This document shows, one piece after another, positions 15,724 to 25,433 of a DNA stretch of 64,000 nucleotides (positions are counted from its first letter, which is position 1; every line of letters begins with the position of its first letter). The DNA comes from Arcicella sp040387735 (GTDB taxonomy: Bacteria; Bacteroidota; Bacteroidia; Cytophagales; Spirosomataceae), in contig JAZKDE010000022.1 of the NCBI GenBank assembly GCA_040387735.1, forward strand, positions 53,219 through 117,218, in the 5' to 3' direction. The notes below the pieces were generated by a model, which was given only the letters and a program-made list of their open reading frames with translations, was not told the origin of the DNA and did no database searches. Position numbers and translations under genes: made by a program.

Positions 15724-17004
15724 ATGAAAAAACAACTATTAATACTTGCGGGATTATGTCTTTTGGGGACGACAACTTCGGCTCAAAAAACATTAATTCA
15801 TTGCGGAACGCTCATTGACGCTGTAAAAAACGAAGCTCAATCTCAAATGACTATTGTAGTAGAGGGGAAAAAAATTACAGCCATCCAAAAAGGCTTTTCC
15901 TCCCCTGCTGGAACCGATAAAGTAATTGACTTGAAAACTCAAACCGTGATGCCAGGACTTACCGATATGCACGTGCATTTGGAACAAGAAACCAGCAAAG
16001 GTGGAGAAATGAAACGCTATCAATTGAATGCCGCCGATATTGCTTTTGATGCCGCCAAATACGCTAAAACTACATTATTGGCAGGTTTCACGAGCGTTAG
16101 AGATTTGGGAGGTTCAGGCGTAAATGTTGCCCTAAGAAACGCCATCAATAAAGGAACGGTAGTTGGTCCAAGAATTTTTACATCGGGCAAAACAATTGCG
16201 ACTACGGGTGGTCACGGTGACCCTTCAAATGGGCTTTCTGAAAAATACACACTTGACCCTCAATATCTTACGGCCGTAGTTAATGGCGTAGATGAATGTC
16301 GTCAAGCAGTTCGTCAACATTATAAAGATGGAGTAGATTGTATCAAAATTACCGCAACGGGCGGCGTTTTGAGTATTGCAAAAAGTGGTAAAGCCCCACA
16401 ATTTACCGAAGAAGAAATTAGAGCAATCGTTGAAACTGCCAAAGATTATGGCTTTCATGTGGCGGCACACGCACACGGAGCCGAAGGAATTAAACGAGCG
16501 GTAAGAGGTGGAGTAACAACGATTGAACACGGTACTTATTTGGATGATGAAGGTATAGAATTAATGAAAAAGAATGGTACTTATTTAGTCCCAACTATTC
16601 TGGCAGGTAAAACAGTTGCAGATTCGGCAAAGGTAGCTGGATATTACCATCCATTAGTAGTTCCGAAAGCGTTGGAGATTGGACCAATTATTCAAGCAAC
16701 ATTTGGTAAAGCGTATAAATCAGGCGTAAAAATTGCCTTTGGAACAGATTCTGGCGTATCAATTCACGGATATAATGCCTACGAATTTCAGTACATGGTG
16801 GAAGCAGGAATGCCAGCGATGGAAGCCATTAAAGCGGCAACAATTACACCAGCCGAAATTATGGGAACACAAAAAGACTCTGGGACTATTGAAACAGGTA
16901 AAATTGCCGATATTATTGCCACAGACGGAAATCCATTGCAAGATATTAAAGTGATGAGAAAAGTGTCTTTTGTCATGAAAGATGGTGTGGTTTACAAGCA
17001 GTAA
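15724..17004 (+). CDS. Secreted metal-dependent amidohydrolase (imidazolonepropionase/prolidase-like)
   Basis: 426 aa with a signal peptide ending 'TTTSAQ'. It belongs to the amidohydrolase superfamily (PF01979). Metal ligands are visible: His83 and His85 in 'LTDMHVHLE', a probable carboxylated Lys208 in 'DCIKITATGG', His249 in 'VAAHAHG', His269 in 'IEHGTYLD', and Asp342 in 'AFGTDSGVS'. Bacteroidota relatives are annotated as Xaa-Pro dipeptidases or imidazolonepropionases, and the periplasmic location suits peptide or nutrient breakdown. The exact substrate is unknown. The next gene, 113 nt on, also encodes a secreted hydrolase. Confidence 0.9.
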   Translation: MKKQLLILAGLCLLGTTTSAQKTLIHCGTLIDAVKNEAQSQMTIVVEGKKITAIQKGFSSPAGTDKVIDLKTQTVMPGLTDMHVHLEQETSKGGEMKRYQLNAADIAFDAAKYAKTTLLAGFTSVRDLGGSGVNVALRNAINKGTVVGPRIFTSGKTIATTGGHGDPSNGLSEKYTLDPQYLTAVVNGVDECRQAVRQHYKDGVDCIKITATGGVLSIAKSGKAPQFTEEEIRAIVETAKDYGFHVAAHAHGAEGIKRAVRGGVTTIEHGTYLDDEGIELMKKNGTYLVPTILAGKTVADSAKVAGYYHPLVVPKALEIGPIIQATFGKAYKSGVKIAFGTDSGVSIHGYNAYEFQYMVEAGMPAMEAIKAATITPAEIMGTQKDSGTIETGKIADIIATDGNPLQDIKVMRKVSFVMKDGVVYKQ

Positions 17005-17117
17005 TTGTACCAAGAATTAATTAGCCTCAAAGACACAGTTTCTGTTTCAAGACAACGTACTTGTGGTAAAATTTAACGATACCTAAAAATTATTTCATCA
17101 TTAACCAAAACAAAAAT

Positions 17118-17840
17118 ATGAAAAAACAACTCATTGCCATTTTATTACTTGCTTCAATTTCTGTAATTGCTCAAAAACAAAATACACTGACTCCGAAAGA
17201 AAAAAAAGCTGGATGGAAACTACTTTTTGACGGCAAAACGATGAACGGTTGGCGTAATTTCTACAAAAAAGACCTTGCAGGAGCTTGGCAAGTAAATGAT
17301 GGAACAATGACGTTGGACGATACTTTTAAGGAAGGTTGGATGTCGAAAGGTGGCGGTGAAATTACTACAGATGGAGTTTATGAAAATTACGAATTCTCAA
17401 TCGATTGGAAAATTTCAGAAGGTGGTAATTCTGGAATTATTTTTAATGCCCAAGAAGATGATCAAAAAAATCATCCTTATTCGTGGTACACTGGACCAGA
17501 ATTTCAAGTTTTAGATAATGAACGCCATGATGATGGAAAGATATTAAAACACCGTGCAGGAAACTTGTACGACATTTTTAAGTATGAACCCGAAAACGTA
17601 AATCCGCAAGGACAATGGAATACGGTGAAGATTTTACAGAAAAATGGTCACGTAAAATTATTTGTAAATGGCAGAAATGTCATTGAATATACCATCGGAA
17701 GTGAGGCTTACAAAAAAGCTATTGCAGAAAGTAAATTTAAAGATAATCCAAATTGGGGTACTTACACCAAAGGACATATTGTATTACAAGACCACGGAAA
17801 TAGAGTGTGGTACCGTAATATCAAAATCAGAAAGATTTAG
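17118..17840 (+). CDS. DUF1080 secreted hydrolase (3-keto-disaccharide hydrolase family)
   Basis: 240 aa with a signal peptide ending 'SVIAQ'. One PF06439 domain with a concanavalin-like jelly-roll: 'GWKLLFDGKTMNGWRNF' at the N-terminus, 'NYEFSIDWKISEGGNSGIIFNAQ', 'GPEFQVLDNERHDD', and 'GHIVLQDHGNRVWYRNIKIR' at the C-terminus. The family is now linked to hydrolysis of 3-keto-glycosides after oxidation by Gfo/Idh/MocA enzymes; no such oxidoreductase lies nearby. Full length and intact. Confidence 0.92.
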   Translation: MKKQLIAILLLASISVIAQKQNTLTPKEKKAGWKLLFDGKTMNGWRNFYKKDLAGAWQVNDGTMTLDDTFKEGWMSKGGGEITTDGVYENYEFSIDWKISEGGNSGIIFNAQEDDQKNHPYSWYTGPEFQVLDNERHDDGKILKHRAGNLYDIFKYEPENVNPQGQWNTVKILQKNGHVKLFVNGRNVIEYTIGSEAYKKAIAESKFKDNPNWGTYTKGHIVLQDHGNRVWYRNIKIRKI

Positions 17841-17882
17841 CTTTATTGAAGTAAGAAGATTAAAGAGCTATAATTTGAATTT

Positions 17883-17910
17883 AAATCAATCCAAAAAGAG
17901 ATTGATTTTT
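17883..17910 (+). terminator. Terminator after the DUF1080 gene
   Basis: AAATCAATC (17883-17891) pairs with GATTGATTT (17900-17908), followed by a short T-run, 43 bp after the stop codon. Confidence 0.6.
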
Positions 17911-18073
17911 CATTTCAAAATTCACAAATTTTCCATCTTTTTGGTAATTGTTACTCATTAATTTTATTAATAAATGTTTAAAGATTTATTGAAAATAATA
18001 AACCTTTAAACAGAACTGATAACGATTGACAGATAACTATACCCTGAAATGTGGTTGCAAAAACAATTATCAA

Positions 18074-18952
18074 ATGTTAAAGTCAATGACAGGCTTTGGT
18101 AAAGCTGTTTCAGAATCGAGCAGTTTAACCGTTACCGCCGAAGTAAAATCTCTAAACTCTAAATTTACTGACATTTATTGCAGAATCCCTAAAAGCCTGT
18201 CTTTCAGAGAAATAGAAATCAGAAATTTATTAACCCAAGCATTAGAGCGTGGTAAAATTGAGTTTAATCTTACCACCAATTATACCGATGTTGCCAGTTC
18301 GGGTACGAGCATCAATCGTCCTTTAGTAGCGGCCTACATGAAAGATTTGAAAGAAGCTTCCGAAGCTTTTGGCGGAGATGATGCCACTGAATTATTCAAA
18401 ATTGCCTTAACACTACCCAATGCGTTTAATACCGAAGTTGCTTCGGAAGCACAAGCGGAAGCAGAATGGCAACAAATTCTAAAAACCGTCAATCAGGCCA
18501 TTGCAGAATGCACTAAATTTCGTTTGCGTGAAGGAGCAATCGTTTCTGGAAAGTTTGTGGAATACATTGATAAAATTGGTGAACTTTTAACCGAAGCCGA
18601 AGCACAGGATAAAACTCGTATTCCTGCGGTACGTGAGCGTTTGAAAAAATCAGTTACAGAATTGATGGGTGATGAAGAATTCGACAAAAATCGCTTTGAA
18701 CAGGAATTGATTTATTACATCGAAAAATATGATATTTCAGAAGAAAAAGTTCGTTTACGCACGCATTTAAACTATTTCAAAGAAGTTTTGAAAGAAGGAA
18801 ATGGCAAGAAACTAAACTTCCTTTCACAAGAAATTGGGCGTGAAATCAACACGATTGGTTCAAAAGCAAACGATGTTATTCTTCAAAGAATTGTGGTAAA
18901 TATGAAGGATGAATTAGAAAAGATTAAAGAGCAAACGTCTAACGTTTTGTAG
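18074..18952 (+). CDS. yicC: YicC/YloC family endoribonuclease
   Basis: 292 aa. I start at the ATG at 18074 (MLKSMTGFGKA), the invariant N-terminus of the family; upstream codons are not conserved. The N-terminal YicC domain has 'SLNSKFTDIYCRIPKSL' and 'REIEIRNLLTQALERGKIEF'. The C-terminal DUF1732 part has 'LRTHLNYFKEVL', 'GKKLNFLSQEIGREINTIGSKAND' and 'VVNMKDELEKIKEQTSNV'. E. coli YicC is an endoribonuclease acting in RNA turnover. Complete; ends in a strong hairpin shared with the convergent gene. Confidence 0.92.
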   Translation: MLKSMTGFGKAVSESSSLTVTAEVKSLNSKFTDIYCRIPKSLSFREIEIRNLLTQALERGKIEFNLTTNYTDVASSGTSINRPLVAAYMKDLKEASEAFGGDDATELFKIALTLPNAFNTEVASEAQAEAEWQQILKTVNQAIAECTKFRLREGAIVSGKFVEYIDKIGELLTEAEAQDKTRIPAVRERLKKSVTELMGDEEFDKNRFEQELIYYIEKYDISEEKVRLRTHLNYFKEVLKEGNGKKLNFLSQEIGREINTIGSKANDVILQRIVVNMKDELEKIKEQTSNVL

Positions 18953-18957
18953 AATAA

Positions 18958-18995
18958 TGTTTGGCGAATAGTATTGGAACACTATTCGCCAAACA
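18958..18995. terminator. Hairpin between convergent yicC and the secreted modular protein
   Basis: TGTTTGGCGAATAGT (18958-18972) is the exact reverse complement of ACTATTCGCCAAACA (18981-18995), with an 8-nt loop, a 15-bp perfect stem. The flanks are A-rich, not pure U-tracts, so terminator function is likely but not classical. Confidence 0.65.
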
Positions 18996-19000
18996 CAAAA

Positions 19001-20909
19001 TCAGTCTATTTTTACTAATCTCTTAAACAAACGATTACCATTTTCTAAACTAATCGACAGCAATAAAACGCCATTTTTGAGTCCCATGGCATCAATTTCG
19101 AGATTATTCAACCCATTGATAACATCGTATTGAACGCTCCTCAATAAATTCCCTTCGGTATCTACTAATTTTAAAGTCGCTATTTGATTTTTGAGCGAAT
19201 ATAAGGATAGTTTAAAAATATCTTTACTCGGATTTGGATACACAACTTCCAAATAATCCTGATAACCAACTTCTTCACAATTTTGACCGTAAGGACAAAT
19301 AACTTGTCCAGGATTGCAAACTAATGTTCGTTGCTCGGGTGAAAATAGTTTTGTAATTGTTCCCCCAAAACGAACATATAATTGCTTGCTTTTGTCCTTT
19401 TTAAACGAATCTAAAGTGCTTTTTGGAATAGGAAAACAGAAAGCTTTATACAATAATTTATCGCTTTGATAATTGAATGCTAAATCCGTTCGATAACCCA
19501 AATTAGCAACGGCTGAGCCAATTTTATCTCTATCTAAATAAATGTCAACGATTAAATTATCGTCAAAATTCTGCGAGTCAAAAGCCCAACCTTTTATCCG
19601 ACAACAAGTTACATCTTCAACCCAACCTCGATAAGTCGTCGGAGCAATTTGCCCTGCAATATCATTCGGGTCAGTTGACGGCTTATCTGTATCAATTGTT
19701 CCATTACAGCCCACGCACGGTTGTCCTTTGCCTTTCTGGACAATGTAAAAAACTTTTTTAATACCTTGCCCAATCAGCGTTAATTTCCCTTTCCGAGTAG
19801 ATGTATCAGGATTTGGCTCGATTCTCAAACCAAAAGAAGTCCCAACTTCACCTTCATCAGCGGTAATCCATTTTGAATCTTTTGAAAGCGTAATTTTCAC
19901 ATTTGAACCAACTACCACTCGATATTCCGCCCCAACCGAAGTAATTGTCGTGATAGAATCAGGAGAAACCGTCAAATAAGGTTGTCCAACCCCTTTTTGA
20001 GCAATCATTATATTTTTCGTAAGATTTCCCGCCGTTAAGATTACTCTTCCTCGTCGTGTACCTGTATCGCCATTAGCAGCAATTTTCAAGATGAAACTGC
20101 TATTAAAACTTCCCGTATCAACGCTGGTTGTCAGCCAATTAACACTTTTAGAAATTTGCCATTTAGTATTAGAAGAAACTGCAATTTTATATTCTGTTGC
20201 TCTGGTTAAAACATTCGTTAAGGAATCAGGAGAGATAATTAAACGGTATTTCGCCCCGCAGGTACCCGAACCAATACCATCACAAGCCAAAATTTTCAAA
20301 TCTCCGCTATCTTCTAATAAAGTATTAGTATTAGCAAAACGAGCATAAATTCTCTTGGCTTGCCCAGATTTATACCAAGCGGTATCGGGTAAAGAAAAGC
20401 TAAATGCCCGAAAATTAGCTTTAGAATTACTAAAAATTGTTACCAAATCTGGACGATTACCCACATTGGCTTGAGTAGTTCCAATTTTAACACTATCTAT
20501 ATAAATATCAATCGTCTGAATTTCGTCTAAGTTTTTAGTGTTAACAGCCCAACCCGAAATTTTATCACACGAAACACTTTCAATCATTCCTTTTAGGCTT
20601 TCACTGGCTTTTGGTTTAGCTCCAACTTTCTGACAATCCGTGGAATAAATCTCTTTAAAATTGGGAATATTGTCACAAGCTGATAATTCTGATTGAGCTA
20701 ATTTGAAAGGTTTCCCCGTAATGAAACTTTCATCCAAAATTACTTTGACGGGTTTATCGCCGTTTACTTTTTTAAGATTTGCCCAATCTCGGTACGACCG
20801 ACAATCACTATTTGGATCAGCTTTTTTAAAGGCACACCCTCCGTCTTCCAGTAATTCGTAAACTGAACTAATGGTTGTGCCACAAGTCACAATTTTCTCA
20901 ACTTGTTGA
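19001..20909 (-). CDS. C-terminal part of a modular secreted protein: GWA-BACON-BACON-GWA-T9SS tail
   Basis: About 635 codons, open at the 5' side into a run of N. A GTG at 20890 is possible, but the in-frame codons before it (QQVEKI) continue to the gap, so this is the rest of the gene starting at 22229. Numbering from the GTG: Cys-rich linker 1-95; GWA-type domain 100-203 ('CDKISGWAVN', 'DIYIDSVKIG'); BACON domains 213-303 and 304-392 ('TRRGRVILTAG', 'STRKGKLTL'); second GWA domain 420-526 ('CRIKGWAFD', 'DIYLDRDKIG'); T9SS sorting domain 545-629 ('VVYPNPSKDIFKLSLY'). BACON domains occur in glycan-targeting surface proteins. Predicted to be exported by T9SS. Confidence 0.8.
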
Positions 20910-20919
20910 NNNNNNNNNN
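20910..20919. other. Assembly gap (ten N)
   Basis: Ten N separate the two halves of one reading unit. The halves are one base out of phase across ten N; a true length of 9, 12, 15 and so on would restore a single frame. The true gap size is unknown. Confidence 0.95.
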
Positions 20920-22229
20920 TTTCCTCTGATAAATTTATCGGTCATTCGTTGCAGCATTTCACGATGAGCCTGATTATTGATGACATCAAAAGCAAAAGCT
21001 CCAACCAATTTTGCCCCGTGACTGAAAGCTTCAGTAAAATGCAACTCTTGGAGGTCAGTTCTATCTTTAAAGGCTTCCACTTCCATCATAACCCATTTAT
21101 CGGGAAAATTTGTTCGAGCAACATCCATAATAAACCGATGATCTTGGTAAGGATTACTATTCATTTTCACTCCGTCAGTTCCTTCGCCAATATCTTTGAA
21201 AGCAAAAGTGCCTCGTTGCACAGTCGGTTGGTCGTTTAAAGAACCATAATCATTTATAACTTTCAAACGGCTGTCGAAAGATTTAACAGTGTTTAAAAAT
21301 GCCGTTGAATAACCTTTCAATAATTTATGACGATAAATCCACCAATCATTCCCCGCTTGACCCAGAAGAAAAACAGTCCAGTTAAATTGACCATTAGGTT
21401 TGGGAGGTTCAAGGGTATTAAATCCCGAAAAAGTATTTGAATAACTGCCCCAAGAAGATTTGAGTTTCGCAAAATCATTCGCATATTTCACCTTCAACCA
21501 CTCTCTAAAACCCGTCATCATAGATTGAGAATAGTCAAAAAGCGAAATCGAATTACCGTCCAAACCTTTGGTCGTAAAAAAAGGAAATCCAAATTCTTGT
21601 TCGGGCGTAATTACCGCAGAAAAATAGATTACATCGCCCGCATCAATGACAGGTTTGTAACGTTGCAAGACATCTTTGGTAAAATCTTGCATTTCAATTA
21701 TGGTTTTTTGAGCCGATAAACTAGTCGTCATCATTTGTCCACAATCATCAAAAACATCACAACCTGTATAACCAAATGACTGCTGATGAACTCGTGCAAC
21801 TCCCTTATTATCAATGCCTAACATTCTTTCTGAGGCATCAAATCCATTACAAGTTGGCACATTATTATCAAGTGGTTCACCAACCGTATTATTATTACAC
21901 CAAGTGGCAAAAACGATTCTAAAACAAATCTTCATTCCTCGACTTCTGGCAGTAGCAATCTGGTCATCGTACTGTTTCCAAGGATTAGTTTGACTCACTT
22001 TTTTGCCCACAATCACATCTTTTCGAATACTAATGATGAAGGCATTCATCCCCAAATCAGCCGCTTTATTGATCTCATCCAACTGCGGATTTCTATGTTC
22101 AAGATTGACCAAAGAGAATGCTAAATATCGTTGATTATCTTGGGCTAAAGACCCACTAAAAACGAACAAGAATATAAGAAAAATGAGGTTTTTAATAGAC
22201 ATTATTTGTTTTTTAAAATTCGTAATCAC
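20920..22229 (-). CDS. N-terminal part of a modular secreted protein: glycoside-hydrolase-like TIM barrel
   Basis: About 436 codons, open at the 3' side into the N run. A signal peptide is visible around 'LIFLIFLFVFSGSLAQ'. The body looks like a (beta/alpha)8 barrel of the GH42/GH-superfamily type: 'YLAFSLVNLEHRNPQLDEINKAADLGMNAFIIS', 'IATARSRGMKICFRIVFA', 'DVIYFSAVITPEQEFGFPF' (a likely acid/base Glu), 'RLKVINDYGSL' and 'WVMMEVEAF' (a second candidate Glu). The ATG at 22229 overlaps the mutS2 stop (ATGA); an alternative ATG at 22202 gives a tidier signal peptide. Probably one protein with the 19001-20909 part. Confidence 0.75.
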
Positions 22230-24709
22230 TTCATAGTCACCAATGTAACACCTGCTCCACCCCTATCAGCGTGTTCGTCTTGGGTTTTAGCAACTTGTTT
22301 ATAGCCACGTAAATGATTCCGAATTAAGGTTCGTAAAATACCGTCGCCTTTCCCGTGAACAATCCGTAATTCATCTTGTCCGAGCATCAAAGCATCATTC
22401 ATAAATTTATCAACTTCCGTCAATGCTTCATCGCCACGTTTACCACGTAGGTCAAGATTAAACGAAAAATTCATCATTTTATCGTTCATGTCCACCCCAA
22501 TAACTTTAGTTCTTAACCCATTTTTTTGCTTAAATTCTTTCCGAGAAATCTTCTCTAATCGGTTCAATTTTACTGTTGTTTTCAGATCTCCAATGGCAAC
22601 TTCCGCATCTTTCCCCCTCATGCCAATGACTTCGCCCAAAGCTTCTTGTCCCTTAATTCTCACCAAAGAACCCACCGTAATTTCGCCTTGAATTACTTCA
22701 ATGACATCTTTTTCAACCTGTTCTTTTTCTTCTTTTGGAGCAATTTGAGCGACTGTTTTTTCAACCTTCAAACCATCCTGAAAATCCTGTAAATCTTGTC
22801 GAATTTCTTTGGTTGAAAGTTTTTCTGCCCCTTGTTCACGAATTTCTTTAATGGTTGCTTCAATTTTTTGGTTGGCATTTTTTACCAATTCTTTCGCTTG
22901 CAATTTTGCCGTATTCAGAATCGTTTTTTTCTCATTATCCAAATACGTTTTCAATGAAGAATATTGTTCTAATAATTGGTCAAGTTTGCGTTGTTTTGTG
23001 GCATTTTCTACGTTCTTATCGGCAAAAACTTTACGTTCAATTTCCAATTCCTTCAATAGTTTCTCAAAACTAACTTGCTGATTACCAATTCGTTGTTTCG
23101 ATTTATCAATAATTGCTTTGGGCAACCCAATTTTATAGGCAATTTCAATGGCAAATGAACTTCCAGGTTTCCCAATCTCCAACTCGTACATCGGTTCAAG
23201 CAATTCTGCATCGTAGCGCATCGCCCCATTTACGAGTCCATTCGTCTTATCCGCAAAAGTCTTCAAATTGGTGTAGTGCGTATTTATCGCTCCGTAAGCT
23301 CCCGATTTATTGAGGTCTTCCAAAATACTTTCGGCAATTGCTCCGCCCAAACTTGGTTCTGTACCTGTTCCAAATTCATCAATTAGGAATAAAGTTTTAC
23401 GGTCGGAATTAAGAAGAAAATGTTTCATATTCGTCAAGTGAGACGAGTATGTACTGAGGTCATTTTCAAGACTTTGTTCATCACCAATATCAATAAAAAC
23501 GTTTTTGAACATTCCAATCGTTGAATGCTCTGCCATCGGCACTAACAAACCACATTGATACATAAATTGAAGCAATCCAAGCGTTTTCAAAGTCACAGAT
23601 TTACCACCCGCATTAGGTCCAGAAATCAATAGAATTCTATTTTCAGAATTGAGGGTAATTGATAAAGGTTTTACCGTTTTCCCTTGTTTTTTGAACGATA
23701 AAAACAACAAAGGGTGAACAGCATTTTTCCAATCAACTACCTGACTATTAATGCTTAATGGAGCAATTCCATTAACTTCAATCGCCAAGCGAGCTTTTGC
23801 TCGGATAAAATCTATAATGCCCAAAAAAGTATAAGCCTTGCGTAAAACGGGAACGTGCGGACGCATTTTGGTGGTTAATTCCATCAAAATTCTCACGATT
23901 TCCCTTCTTTCTGCCGACTCCAATTCTCTAATTTCGTTATTGGCTTCCAAGACTTCCGTTGGTTCGAGAAAGACCGTTTTCCCCGTGTCAGATTCATCAT
24001 GAACAAAGCCTTTTATCTTCCGTTTATGTTCCGCAGCGATGGGAATTACCATTCTTCCACCCCGTAAAGTCAGTGAAAAATCATCTGAAATCCAGCCATT
24101 TGAGCGTGCATTTTTAAGAATACTGTCTAATTTCTTCCGTAAATCAACTTCTTGAACTTGTATTCTTCTACGAATTGCCTGTAATTCCGAACTGGCATTA
24201 TCTTTCAGTTTGCCTCTATCATCAATAATTTTATCGAAAGCATCAAGAAGAGAACGAATCTCTAATTTTGGATTTTGAGTTTGAGGCTTTGCATTTTCAT
24301 CTTCCTTTTTCTCTCTTTCTGCAAACGCACTTCCAACCAATTCTCTCAATTGCGGAAAGTCTTCGGGTTGTTTATTATCGAAAAAACGAAGACATTCTTG
24401 AATGGTTCTAAGCGATAATTTTACGTTAAAAAACTCTTCTTCCGTTAAAAAAGCCCCTTCAATTGAGGCTTTAGATAATTGATAATTAACGTCTAAATAA
24501 TTTTGAGAAGGAAAGGCTTGCGGTTCAAATTGCAGAATATTTTTCATTTCATCTACCTGACGAATCATCTTCTGGATTTGGTCGTAATTATCAGAAAAGC
24601 GTATTTTCTCAACGAAAGCACGCCCCAAAGTACTGACGCATAACTCATTAAGTCGTTCACGAATTCTATCAAAACCTAATTTTTGTTCTATATTTTGTGG
24701 GTAAAGCAT
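22226..24709 (-). CDS. mutS2: MutS2-family ATPase/endonuclease with Smr domain
   Basis: 827 aa from the ATG at 24709 (MLYPQNIEQKLGFD); an earlier ATG at 24730 is not family-like. The MutS core has a Walker A 'GPNAGGKS' near residues 362-369, 'FIDIGDEQSLENDLSTYSSHL', and 'FLIDEFGTGTEPSLGGA' (Walker B). A long coiled coil spans ~510-640, and the C-terminal Smr nuclease domain (~748-827) has 'LDLRGKRGDEA' and 'HGKGDGILR'. MutS2 suppresses recombination and/or splits collided ribosomes, not mismatch repair. Its stop overlaps the downstream gene by four bases. Confidence 0.93.
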   Translation of the reverse strand: MLYPQNIEQKLGFDRIRERLNELCVSTLGRAFVEKIRFSDNYDQIQKMIRQVDEMKNILQFEPQAFPSQNYLDVNYQLSKASIEGAFLTEEEFFNVKLSLRTIQECLRFFDNKQPEDFPQLRELVGSAFAEREKKEDENAKPQTQNPKLEIRSLLDAFDKIIDDRGKLKDNASSELQAIRRRIQVQEVDLRKKLDSILKNARSNGWISDDFSLTLRGGRMVIPIAAEHKRKIKGFVHDESDTGKTVFLEPTEVLEANNEIRELESAERREIVRILMELTTKMRPHVPVLRKAYTFLGIIDFIRAKARLAIEVNGIAPLSINSQVVDWKNAVHPLLFLSFKKQGKTVKPLSITLNSENRILLISGPNAGGKSVTLKTLGLLQFMYQCGLLVPMAEHSTIGMFKNVFIDIGDEQSLENDLSTYSSHLTNMKHFLLNSDRKTLFLIDEFGTGTEPSLGGAIAESILEDLNKSGAYGAINTHYTNLKTFADKTNGLVNGAMRYDAELLEPMYELEIGKPGSSFAIEIAYKIGLPKAIIDKSKQRIGNQQVSFEKLLKELEIERKVFADKNVENATKQRKLDQLLEQYSSLKTYLDNEKKTILNTAKLQAKELVKNANQKIEATIKEIREQGAEKLSTKEIRQDLQDFQDGLKVEKTVAQIAPKEEKEQVEKDVIEVIQGEITVGSLVRIKGQEALGEVIGMRGKDAEVAIGDLKTTVKLNRLEKISRKEFKQKNGLRTKVIGVDMNDKMMNFSFNLDLRGKRGDEALTEVDKFMNDALMLGQDELRIVHGKGDGILRTLIRNHLRGYKQVAKTQDEHADRGGAGVTLVTMK

Positions 24710-24817
24710 TATTATTTTTTTATGTATCACGATTCTCCTGAATCGTTTTTAGTCTATTTTGAAAACGCTAAATTGGTATGTTTAGTTTTTTACACGTTAT
24801 TGAAAAAAATATTACCG

Positions 24818-24967
24818 CTGTCATTGCGAACATAGTGAAGCAATCTGGTGAGATTGATGACAAAGAGTTTAAGTGCCATTACCCATAACAAATTGATTTG
24901 GATGATTTGAGTTTAAAATCCTTTTCTCGTAAGCTAACAGATTGCTTTATTGCACTCACAATGACAG
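24818..24967. mobile_element. MITE/REP-like element with ~30-bp imperfect terminal inverted repeats
   Basis: The ends are CTGTCATTG at 24818-24826 and its exact complement CAATGACAG at 24959-24967. Inside each end, after ~10 variable bases, lies AAGCAATCTG or its complement. The 150-bp unit has no ORF. The GTCATTGCGA...GAAGCAATC pattern is a widely dispersed bacterial intergenic repeat type. Only one copy is in this window. Confidence 0.65.
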
Positions 24968-24970
24968 AAC

Positions 24971-25303
24971 TTACACTTTCAAAATCCCATCTGCATCTAC
25001 CAGCAATTCCTGTATTTGCATAACGGCGTCTTTATTCAAACGACCATACAAATGTGGGAATTGAATACCAATCCCAAATAAATCTTCAAAAATCAATTCT
25101 GAAGTCAGTTTTGTGGTATCTACATGAAGTAAGAATACACGCTCCACACCTTTAAAATAATTAGCTAAAGTCCCATTAACTTGTTCAGCGGTTGATAAAT
25201 GAATAAATTTCTCTTCGGATAAAGTTTCAGATTCGTAATAGTTTTTGTCGTTGAAAGTTTCCCACCATTCCGGGTGTACGATGTGATATATTGTAGTTTC
25301 CAT
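24971..25303 (-). CDS. DUF952 protein
   Basis: 110 aa, full length for PF06108. Signatures: 'YHIVHPEWWE' at the start, 'EEKFIHLSTAEQVNGTLANYF' (residues ~30-50), and 'GIQFPHLYGRLNKDAV'. The fold is related to glutathione-S-transferase-like or ADP-ribosyl-binding small domains, and the biochemical role is unknown. It stands alone next to the inverted-repeat element, which begins about 4 bp past its stop codon and may serve as its terminator hairpin. Confidence 0.85.
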   Translation of the reverse strand: METTIYHIVHPEWWETFNDKNYYESETLSEEKFIHLSTAEQVNGTLANYFKGVERVFLLHVDTTKLTSELIFEDLFGIGIQFPHLYGRLNKDAVMQIQELLVDADGILKV

Positions 25304-25433
25304 GACCTAAATTTACGGATAATTGTTGTTATTTAATGAAGTTACTAACTGGTAAATATTGAACGGTATAAATTTAAACTCTATCGTCAATTTGAATGTT
25401 AAATAATTTACAACTCACCATTCACAAATAAAT

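Noticed and set aside
20898..20930. Stop codon just past the N run, making a complete shorter protein
   Set aside because: The stop depends on an arbitrary ten-N gap length; the sequence on the far side continues a plausible secreted multidomain protein.
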